Source: Syngnathus acus
Taxonomy: Eukaryota > Chordata > Actinopteri > Syngnathiformes > Syngnathidae
Length of the DNA stretch: 64,000 nt
Assembly: GCF_901709675.1 (NCBI RefSeq)
Contig: NC_051107.1
Location: 2,475,501 to 2,539,500 of the forward strand
Direction: 5' to 3'
The translations under genes and the position numbers were made by a program. The notes beneath the pieces are model-generated. The model searched no databases. It was not told where the DNA came from and was given only the letters and a program-made list of their open reading frames with translations. Below are positions 52,516 through 60,105 of the stretch, piece after piece (within the stretch, counting starts at the first letter, position 1; each line of letters starts with the position of its first letter).

Positions 52516-53104
52516 AACTTCTTCTTCTTGTGTCGTATGACTTTAGACTTGCAGCTCTGTTGAGGCGAGCCAGGTCAACATGTCGTCGTCCAGATCAATC
52601 AGGCCTTGTTCGCCATTCGGTGGCCGGTGTTTGGGGCAATTGCTGCTGATGTGCTCTACTGTCTGGACTGGGTCCCCACACTCACAAGAGGCACTATCTG
52701 CGAGTCCCCACCTCTTCATTGCAGCTCCATAGCGTCCAACGCCGGTCCTCAGGCGGTTGAGGGTTGTCCACTGTTTCCGGGGCAAGTCCTGGCCAGAGAC
52801 GTCTGTGAGGTCATTGATGTAATGGTGCAGCCTAGATGGTTCTGCTGACTTCCACTGTTCTCTCCATATGGTCTTGACCCAGGTGGCCTTGGAAGTGTCA
52901 GCTGATGTTGTGCTGAGCAGCTCATGGGCTTGGATGGCAAAGGGGCGTCGTGACTTTAGGCGCACGCGTCGTGGTGTCTCTGTGACGATCTTATGGAGGA
53001 GGTGGGATTCACTGGTCTGTGCCTTTCGGGAGAGGGCCAGCGTGGCTGCTTCTCGTCTGATGTCACTTATGATGCCGAAGGTGAAGCTCTTGATATCTGC
53101 GATA
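52516..53104 (-). pseudogene. 3' end of a LINE ORF2 protein
   Basis: The minus-strand frame runs from about 53104 down to the stop at 52543, longer than the ATG/GTG-bounded 140 codons. It begins IKSFTFGIISDIRREAATLA and passes through QWTTLNRLRTGVGRYGAAM, then a zinc-knuckle-like CECGDPVQTVEHISSNCP (Cys-X-Cys...His...Cys), and ends DDDMLTWLASTELQV. This layout is the C-terminal end of a LINE ORF2 protein (jockey-like products in databases). After the stop, the minus strand shows an AAGAAGAAGAAG tail near 52520, as expected for a LINE 3' end. Endonuclease and RT core are missing, so this is a 5'-truncated dead copy. It may belong to the family of the 5' fragment at 1302-1750, but I cannot prove it. 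Confidence 0.8.
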
Positions 53105-53130
53105 TCTGTGATATCGGATATATCTGTGTT
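53085..53130. repeat. GATATCTG-like short tandem repeat
   Basis: The words GATATCTGC, GATATCTGT, GATATCGGATATATCTGTG follow each other at the broken upstream end of the LINE fragment. Confidence 0.7.
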
Positions 53131-53142
53131 GTATTATTGTAG

Positions 53143-53250
53143 AGCGGTGCTTCTCAATTATTTTCTGTGATGCCCCCCCCCCTAGGGAGAAGAAAACATT
53201 TTGCGACCCCCCCCATGTTATTAACCTTAGAGAAAACAAAAAATAAATAA
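53143..53250. repeat. hAT-like MITE fragment
   Basis: It starts GCGGTGCTTCTCAATTATTT, followed by TGTGATGCCCCCCCCC and TTGCGACCCCCCC. These words mark a widespread vertebrate hAT-type repeat whose end reads CAGTGGTTCTCAA. The other end is not recognised. Just right of it (about 53365-53430) is GTGAACGATTCGTTC, another common repeat motif. Confidence 0.55.
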
Positions 53251-53800
53251 AAAAGTTCAATTTTATCAATATTATATTATTAGAATATCTGTTCAATAAT
53301 TTCCCATGGTGTCCAACTGCACTTTTTATCGCCTGCTCTGTCTGTGCTGTGTGTGCTAGTGTTGGCTCGTGAGTGAACGATTCGTTCAAAAGACCGAATC
53401 CTGTGAATCAGTGAAGTGATTCGTTCTTTTTTCAGTTATGACTTCAACCAGTAGGTGTCGGTAATGCGCATTGATTGATTTTATAACACTTAAAATAATG
53501 TGTATGCATATATACGCCTAAATATTATCCAATATATCTACTGCAATTTCACATTAGATTGCTGGTTTGAAATGTACTTTTATTATTTTAATAAACATTA
53601 AAACCTGTTCAAACTTGTCTGGTGTTTTATTCCTTGTTTTTATTTTTTTGGGCATGAAAACAAAAATCTGACATTTGGTTAACTGCTTTATATGACAATA
53701 TGTATGTGTTTTACGTTGTGTAATATGTGTTGGTGTCCCCCAAAATAAAGAGCAAGTAGTCAAATAAGCATTCTTGACACGTACAAAAAATGCATAAAGT

Positions 53801-54150
53801 TATTAGTACACCTGAAAATGGTGGTGTACCTAATGGACTGTTCGTGTGACGTCACAGATCAACCAGCCAATCAGGAGGTGGGGGTGAGGGCGAGTGTGGC
53901 ACTTTTCACTTTCACATAAGCTTTTTCCCTAATGAAGTGGCCTGTTATTAAGTACACTTGAAAATGGCAGTGTACCTAATGGAGTGTCCGTGTGACGTCA
54001 CAGATCAACCAGCCAATCAGGAGGTGGGGGTGAGGGCGGGTGTGGCACTTTTCACTTTCAGTTAAGCTTTGGCCATGATTTTTCCCTAATGAACTGGCCT
54101 GTTATTAGGTACACCTAAAAATGGCGGTGTACCTAATGGAGTGTCTGAGT
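53801..54150 (+). repeat. Direct repeat units with CRE and CCAAT boxes
   Basis: Units start at about 53801, 53946 and 54102, spaced 145 and 156 bp. Each opens with an ATTA(A/G)GTACAC...GTGTACCTAAT hairpin, then TGACGTCA (53847-53854 and 53993-54000; altered to TGATGTCA at 54150-54157 in the third unit). Next come AACCAGCCAATCAG (CCAAT at 53867, 54013 and 54170), a G-rich GTGGGGGTGAGGGCG stretch and CACTTTTCACTT. The third unit is cut into by the palindrome that follows. No gene is seen. Confidence 0.85.
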
Positions 54151-54492
54151 GATGTCACAGATCAACCAGCCAATCAGAAAGTGGGGGTGAGGGCGGGTGG
54201 GGCACTTTTCACTTAAACCAGGGGTGTCGACCTCCAGTCCTCAAGGGGCCGCGTTCCAATATGTTTTCCAAGTTACCCTCGTTAAACACACCTGCGTGAA
54301 AACTTTTAGCTCCGGCAGAACGTGAAAATAGCTAAATCTTTTCACGCAGGTGTGTTTAACGAGGGTAACTTGGAAAACATATTGGAACGCGGCCCCTTGA
54401 GGACTGGAGGACGAGACACCCCTGGTTTAAGTGAAAAGTGCCCCACCCGCCCTCACCCCCACTTTCTGATTGGCTGGTTGATCTGTGACATC
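54151..54492. repeat. Near-perfect 340-bp palindrome around a hAT-like MITE
   Basis: The left arm 54151-54302 and right arm 54339-54492 are reverse complements except for a short difference beside the CAGGGGTGTC end (GTGTCGACC against GTGTCTCGTCC). The loop is 36 bp. Outer parts of the arms are the CCAAT/G-rich repeat of the preceding units. Inner parts are a hAT-like element with termini CAGGGGTGTC...GACACCCCTG at about 54219-54424. Because host-repeat flanks are also inverted, this is larger than the MITE alone. Confidence 0.85.
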
Positions 54493-55060
54493 CCTCGTTA
54501 AGTGCACCTGCGTGAAAACTTTTAGCTCCTGCAGAACGTGAAAATAGCTAAATCTTTTCACGCAGGTGTGTTTAACGAGGGTAACTTGGAAAACATATTG
54601 GAACGCGGCCCCTTGAGGACTGGAGGACGAGACACCCCTGGTTTAAGTGAAAAGTGCCCCACCCGCCCTCACCCCACTTTCTGATTGGCTGGTTGATCTG
54701 TGACATCCCTCGTTAAGTGCACCTGCGTGAAAACTTTTAGCTCCTGCAGAACGTGAAAATAGCTAAATCTTTTCACGCAGGTGTGTTTAACGAGGGTAAC
54801 TTGGAAAACATATTGGAACGCGGCCCCTTGAGGACTGGAGGTCGACACCCCTGGTTTAAGTGAAAAGTGAACCACCCGCCCTCACCCCCACTTTCTGATT
54901 GGCTGGTTGATCTGTGACATCCCTCGTTAAGTGCACCTGCGTGAAAACTTTTAGCTCCTCCAGAACGTGAAAATAGCTAAATCTTTTCACGCAGGTGCAC
55001 TTAACGAGGGAATCTTGGACAACATGTTGGAATGCGGCCCCGAGGACTAGAGCTTGACAC
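54485..55060. repeat. ~215-bp tandem foldback array
   Basis: Units begin GTGACATCCCTCGTTAAGTG at about 54485, 54700 and 54914, giving periods of 215 and 214 bp. Each unit holds a stem with arms CTCGTTAAGTGCACCTGCGT...CACGCAGGTGTGTTTAACGA around a short loop, one hAT-like end, and the inverted CCAAT/G-rich block (ATTGG at 54469, 54684 and 54898). Open frames of 68 and 73 codons in this array are repeat translations, not genes. The last unit diverges after about 55000. Confidence 0.85.
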
Positions 55061-55495
55061 CTGTGACCTTTGATCATATTTCCCTAATAAAGTGGCCTGT
55101 CATTAGGTACACTTGAAAATGGCGGTGTACCTAATGGAGTGTCCGTGAGATTCCCTCGTTAAGTGCACCTGCGTGAAAAGTTTTAGCTCCTGCAGTACGT
55201 GAAAATGACCAAAAACTTTTCACGCAGGTGCGCTTAACGAGGGTCACTTGGAAAACATGTTGGAATGCGGCCCCGAGGACTAGAGCTTGACACCTGTGAC
55301 CTTTGACCATGATATTTCCCTAATAAAGTGGCCTGTTATTAGGTACACTTGAAAATGGCGGTGTACCTAATGGAGTGTCCGTGTGACGTCACAGATCAAA
55401 CAGCCAATCAGAAAGTGGGGGTGAGGGCGGGTGTGGCACTTTTCACTTTCAGTTAAGCTTTGACCATGATCTTTCCCTAATGAAGTGGCCTGTTA
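55060..55495 (+). repeat. Diverged continuation of the repeat mosaic
   Basis: ATTAGGTACACTTG/GTGTACCTAATGG hairpins recur at about 55102-55135 and 55339-55372. Between them lies another stem unit (TTCCCTCGTTAAGTGCACCT at about 55151; its inverse near 55218-55243). The last unit restores TGACGTCA at 55384-55391 and CCAAT at 55404-55408. Confidence 0.8.
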
Positions 55496-55496
55496 T

Positions 55497-55945
55497 GTAG
55501 AGTAAGGCGTTTTGAAATAGAATGTTTTTTATTATTTTTTTAATAAAATTATGACCATTTATGGTAAGCCTTTTTGTAAAAAAAATTTGTAGAAAAAATG
55601 ACCTAGTAAGGCTTTTTTATTGATTTATTTAGTACAAAAAATGACCATGTATAAGGCTTTTTTTTTAAATGAATGAATGAATGAAAGACTGAATGAATGA
55701 ATGAATCTTTATTTCAAACATGATTTAAAGAATAAATACAATAAAAAACAACAAATTGCATTTTTTTAAATGATCATGTAAAGTAAGCCTTTAAAAAATC
55801 CCACATAAAATAAGGCTTTTTTTGAGTCAAAAAAAAAAAAGAAAAATTGATCATGTATAGTTAATTGTTTTAAAAAGTAACCATAAACAGTAAGGCTTCT
55901 TAAGACATTGATCACGTTAAGGCGTACGACATACTATATAAGGCG
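55497..55945. repeat. Degenerate AGTAAGGCTTTT tandem repeat
   Basis: Words like AGTAAGGCGTTTTGAA and TGATCATGTATAGTAAGGCT recur about ten times with irregular 30-70 bp spacing, for example near 55500, 55563, 55606, 55656, 55776, 55811, 55893, 55918 and 55939. Two outliers lie near 56497 and 56552. An AATG microsatellite (about 55670-55705) is embedded. No coding frame. Confidence 0.7.
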
Positions 55946-57334
55946 TTTTGAAAACATCTTGGCTTATATTTCTTGACCTCTCCTCAATTTTCTTCTTTGT
56001 TTTTCCTCAGGAATGAATGCCTGTTTACATGTGTCATGATTTCATAGAACAGCATTTGAAATGAAGGTACGTGTCTTTGATACAGAAACTAAAAATAGGT
56101 CGTGGCAACTTGCGGTCAGGTTAAATTCTGGCTGGTGGCTGGCTGCAGCTAATAAGATGATTGATGACTAAGGTTGAGTCACCTGACATGACCTCTCATT
56201 GGTGTTGTCCTTTCCATCTTACAGCACAAAGTCTCGCTGAAGAACAGAACTTTTAGAAAAATAACATTTAGCAAAGTAAAATCGAGAAACACTTGGAGAC
56301 TGTTGTTTCTTTTGCACGCCGTGTGACGGCCACGACCTGAGCAGCTGAGAGGACAGAAACAGCGAGAGTGGCGGCGCCGCGGGGAGGCGGGATGCGAGAT
56401 GAGCAGCGGGGCCTGTCAAACTATTAACATCACGGCGTGACGCCTGAGGCGACACGGAATGCAATGTTGATGCTTTTCAAAGAATCACTATACATAGTAA
56501 GGCGTGTTGTGTTATGTTTTTGTTGATTCGTTTCTTAGAAGTTACTGTATAATGGCGTTTGGAAAAAAATATTTTCACGGTTATATTATAATCCATATAG
56601 TGGACACAATTCACTGGAATAGGAAGTTTCGAAGTAATTAGCATTCACATCCAGAGCTTGGTAACCTTTCTGTCTTACCATATCGTCACGGCTAATGACA
56701 TTTCTGACACGTCGTGCGTGGACACGGTCCCATTTACATCGGAAATTGCATCCAAGCTGCTCCGGAGGGGAGGGGTCATAGCGCTCGGGTTGAAGCGGAG
56801 GTCAATTATTCCAAAATAAAAGAAAATAGTGTGCTAAAAATATATACACAACTGTGGTTACACGTCTTTAGTTTGCTAGTTTTATTAGCCAATGAATCAG
56901 AGAGCATATCGGTGACAAAATACGACATTTGGCTCGGAACGTTTGAGCTGGAGTAGACAATAGTAAAATGTGGCCAAACAAAACAAGCTGCCTGCCCGCA
57001 GATACACTAATCACATGCACACATACAATTTAGGGGATATTATGTCGCGTTCCCCCCAGTTTTATCTCCGATTCATTTTAATTAAGTGGGACACTGCTTT
57101 CATTTACTCTTTGTAATGTTTTGTTTGTCCTCCCCATTAGTTTGGCCTAATCTCAGAATCGCGCAGGCCGACACAAAATTTGCCTTCTCATGACAACAGC
57201 TAGAATACATTATTGCTTTTTTTTTTTTTTACTACTAGGATCAAGTTGGCGATTTGTTCCCAGGCAACTCGGACATAGGCGTTTTTGAATTTGTGGAGCT
57301 TTAATAGCGAAAGGTGAAAGCAGAGCAATCCAGG
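55946..57334. other. Intergenic stretch downstream of grm8
   Basis: Lies beyond the predicted 3' end of grm8. No conserved exon was recognised. A GC-rich pocket near 56310-56460 shows no promoter or splice features I can defend. Confidence 0.5.
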
Positions 57335-57837
57335 TATTTGCAAAAACATTCCTTTATTATAAATAAATCTCCTTTTGGTATCAAAAGCGGCATGCGTCAC
57401 CCATGTTGTGTTAGAGGTTCACAACCCGGTTAGCCAAGACAGTGGGAGGGAACACTCATCTCAGTATGCAAGGACAATTCATCGACAACGGTGAGACAAG
57501 AATGGAAAAACTTCTCACGACCACAAAAATACTAACAATTAGAGAAGAACAACAAACATGTTTAGTCTCATAGATTTCTCTTTTTAAATAACTATTTCTG
57601 GCCCTTATGCATACAATGTTTCTGTATTTTTTTTTTGTAGTCCAGTCAAGGCTTATGTCACATTGTCCTTTTTTTTTTTTTTTTTTTTTTAAACATAAAC
57701 TTTTAAACTTACGGTTGGACCAGCGAATGGCAAGAACATCCCCCCCTCCCCATTTAAGTGAAATGTTACAAAATGTCTCATGCTTGGATTCTGCCTGTTG
57801 GTCCATTGGTCCGCTAAGCTTGTCATCTTGTCTGGTT
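57335..57837 (-). other. grm8: grm8 3' untranslated region (predicted)
   Basis: Begins immediately after the TGA at 57838-57840 and is assigned up to about 20 bp past the first AATAAA on the minus strand. It contains a long poly-A run (poly-T on the plus strand, 57669-57690). Overlapping open frames on either strand here are chance. The true cleavage site could lie elsewhere. Confidence 0.5.
57353..57358 (-). terminator. Polyadenylation signal AATAAA
   Basis: Canonical AATAAA on the minus strand about 480 nt after the grm8 stop codon, followed by T-rich sequence. It is the first good match downstream, but use is unproven. Confidence 0.5.
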
Positions 57838-57887
57838 TCAGGTGGCGTGGTTGCTGTAGCTGACATATGTCGTCTTCGTAGATGAAG
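57838..57887 (-). CDS. grm8: grm8 last coding exon (C-terminal 16 residues)
   Basis: The acceptor is CCCGCAG ending at 57888. The exon completes a Thr codon split across the intron (A from the upstream exon, CT here) and reads TSSTKTTYVSYSNHAT, then TGA at 57840-57838. This is closely similar to the end of the mGluR8a splice form (pattern SSTKTTYxSYSNHxx), which is the main reason for choosing grm8 over grm4, grm6 or grm7. One oddity is that the last residue is Thr, where group III receptors usually end in Ile. The C-tail of this family binds scaffolding proteins at the presynaptic membrane; the change could matter for that. Confidence 0.88.
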
Positions 57888-58024
57888 CTGCGGGACAAAA
57901 CAAGGAACTTTTTAAAGGCCGCGTCTCACTGAACAACTGGAAAAATTGTTTGCAACCTTTTGGGAATCCTGACGAAATAGCAACATTCGCTACGGGAATT
58001 AGCAGCAGTAAGAAGAAGCCTTAC
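57888..58024 (-). other. grm8: grm8 intron, 137 bp
   Basis: Donor GTAAGG at 58024-58019, acceptor CCCGCAG ending at 57888, phase 1. If retained, the frame continues from ETN as SKASSYCC and stops, giving a short alternative tail. Confidence 0.8.
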
Positions 58025-58127
58025 TGTTGGTCTCCATGCTCTCACACAGCTCAGTCTTCACTTCTCCATTGGGCCGATCTCCCTTCTGCGACAGCTTCCC
58101 CGACATGGCGGCGGCGGTCACAATGGC
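58025..58127 (-). CDS. grm8: grm8 exon, cytoplasmic C-tail
   Basis: 103 nt, 34 codons plus one base, bounded by acceptor GGCGCAG and donor GTAAGG. It reads [16 protein letters not shown], then [18 protein letters not shown]. The RPNGE(V/A)K(T/S)ELCE block is shared by group III metabotropic glutamate receptors. ELCES.ETN is the grm8 version, since grm4 and grm7 diverge after ELCEN. This segment lies just inside the membrane after TM7, a region known in the family to bind G-protein beta-gamma and calmodulin. It continues in phase from the TM7 exon across a 74-bp intron. Confidence 0.92.
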
Positions 58128-58201
58128 CTGCGCCGTTAGGATTTGGCAATAAATTCAAGTGAGGCTCTGAAAAAGCACCGGGCGCAGACTTTTTTTTTTA
58201 C
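58128..58201 (-). other. grm8: grm8 intron, 74 bp
   Basis: Donor GTAAAAAAAA at 58201 and acceptor ACGGCGCAG ending at 58128, phase 0, after Lys of KRKRSFK. The polypyrimidine tract is weak. The length is near the minimum for teleost introns. Confidence 0.85.
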
Positions 58202-58342
58202 CTTGAAACTGCGCTTCCGTTTGGGCACGTTCTGCTCGGGGTGGAAGAGGATGATGTAGACTTTGGGCATGTAGAGCATCCCCAGGGAGACGGAGGCCGA
58301 CAGACTGAGCGAGACGGTCAGGGTGGTGGTTTGGATGTACAT
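58202..58342 (-). CDS. grm8: grm8 exon encoding TM7 and start of C-tail
   Basis: 141 nt, exactly 47 codons in phase 0. It begins [20 protein letters not shown] at the acceptor TTTTGCAG and ends [14 protein letters not shown] before the donor. The family is the class C G-protein-coupled receptor for glutamate. The segment is the seventh transmembrane helix followed by the invariant MPKVYII, then the basic KRKR membrane-proximal tail. Group III receptors couple to Gi/o and act mainly presynaptically to lower cAMP and transmitter release. VPKRKRSFK combines features of grm4 and grm8; the neighbouring tail exons decide for grm8. Confidence 0.95.
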
Positions 58343-58464
58343 CTGCAAAACAAAAGCCACAATGGCCGTTTAACTCAATGGGCAGCCATCTTGATTGGAA
58401 TACTAAAATGTAAATAAATGATCAAAACATTTAATTTGAAATTTTAAGAGTCCCCTGAGCCTGC

Positions 58465-58706
58465 AGATACGATTGTATCTTAAAATGTTGGGCATTATTC
58501 AGATTTCCAAGAAGTTTTTTTTAACGACGTATCACGTTACCACAAGGTGGCGCAAATCTCCTGCAAACTTTTCAATGGAACAGCTGCTTTGTTTAGAGTT
58601 TACAGAGGGATTTGCGCCACCTTGTGGCCACCTGGCCATGTGATACGCTGTTAAAAAAAAGTTGGTGAAGATTTGATGACTGCCCAATGTTTTAAGGGAC
58701 AATCAT
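58465..58706. repeat. Palindromic MITE with mirrored CTCF-like motifs
   Basis: The left arm (58465-58558) and right arm (about 58609-58706) are inverted, imperfect copies of each other: ATTGTATCTTAAAATGTTGG, TTTTTTTTAAC, GTATCACG and CCACAAGGTGGCGCAAATC all have inverted partners. The CTCF-like CCACAAGGTGGCGC occurs at 58540-58553 (plus) and 58614-58627 (minus), symmetric about 58583. Nothing is encoded. It sits about 125 bp upstream (in transcript sense) of the TM7 exon. Confidence 0.7.
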
Positions 58707-59924
58707 ATCTGGAAGAACTTAAATCAGACAGGCACAAGTTCAAAAAACGGGAATAGGGCATGGGAATGGGACTTTAACTTTTTAACTTTAGTACAGGGTT
58801 AATGACAAATACATTTCACTTACTCATTCAGAGGCACATAAAAGTATGCAACGGGCACAAACACATTCCTCGCTGTTTTTATTTTGCTTGGGCTAAACAA
58901 GCACACACTTTTAAGGGTTATTAGTTTCCCATTTTCAGGTGACAGCAAGTCAAAATGGCCGCCTCCTGAGATGCATTTAAAAAAAACTGGTGGAGTCATA
59001 ACCGGCAAACTCACAATTACTCAAAACATCGTGTTTAGACGAGTGGGGAAGCATAAATTCTCAGCAAGCCCAAATTCTATTCATATTGCCACCACCGACT
59101 TGATTACACGGGAGCGTTTTAATTGCCATCTCGAGAGGAGTCGCCGTGTTTTGTGTCAATGATAAAAAAGTGCTCGGGATGATTTAACCTCGTTATTTTT
59201 TAATTAGCGCTCCGAGTGAAGCCTCCAAGCAGACTTTATTACAATGCTCCGCACAATCATGACAGAACATGATAGTTGCGCTGCTCGTTCAGAGGCCCTT
59301 AAACGGTAAACGCGTGTCCTAAAAGAGAAAAAAGGAAGCGTTGTGATGTTTTGTCCTCGTACTGTATTGGATTTCAGACAATCTAATGTGCCCGCGACTA
59401 TGAACGGGATAAGAGCTCTAAAAAAGTCGAAAAGTCGTCTTGCTTAATCCTTACTCTCGCTTTACAGCAATTTTGTTACCGTGGCGACATATGCCTTCCG
59501 AAGCGTATTAAAGTCAGGGCGCGTGATTCGGATAAAATCTAATTCCCGTGAAAACGTGCAGAGTCGTCGAGATGACGTCAGGATACAAAAACGGCCGCAT
59601 CATCCGCAAAAGTGGTGCCTTGAGATAAGCGGGACCACACTTTCATTTGCATAATTTAAAAAATAAAATACTTTGGCAGATAGTGAACAATTCTCTGGAA
59701 CAAGACTTCAAGCTTTTTTTTTTTTTTTTTTGCCACTCCGTTAAACTTTGTTATCAAACTAAATGTAAAGTGGTGAGAATTATTTTACTAAGTCACTTAG
59801 CTTAATGCTAACACGCGATTAATAACGCTTGCTGCGCTGTGGTAGCTTTAGCTTTGAGCAGCAGATATAACAAATGGCAGCAACACATGTAGACAGACAA
59901 TATAACAATGCTAGCAGGGTTATA

Positions 59925-60105
59925 TTCTTTATCCTCTGCAAAGAACAACAAATGGCTACAACTGACTAAGCGTTTGAGACTTGGCTCCATTTCCAATTTG
60001 ATACATGTGTAATTTTTACGCATGCTCCATCTGATGAGTTTTAGGGTGTTGAGGATTCTGTAACATTAGCCATTTTATATATATCATACTACCCCCTGGT
60101 GGCCA
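59925..60105 (-). repeat. Dispersed repeat with CTCF-like motif, inverted full copy
   Basis: Read on the minus strand, GGCCACCAGGGGGTAGTATG comes first (about 60105-60086). Then TTTGCAGAGGATAAAGAATA (about 59942-59923) appears after ~140 bp. Both blocks match the 13297 and 19641 copies, but the spacing is longer, so the shorter copies are probably internally deleted. Confidence 0.6.

Noticed and set aside
54669-55077. Two similar 68- and 73-codon minus-strand frames sharing a block
   Set aside because: They share sequence because they lie in successive 215-bp tandem units. There is no sign of coding constraint.
57456-57898. 136- and 69-codon minus-strand frames overlapping the last grm8 exon
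   Set aside because: They read the exon and 3' UTR in wrong frames. The spliced frame ending ...SNHAT is the one matching the receptor family.
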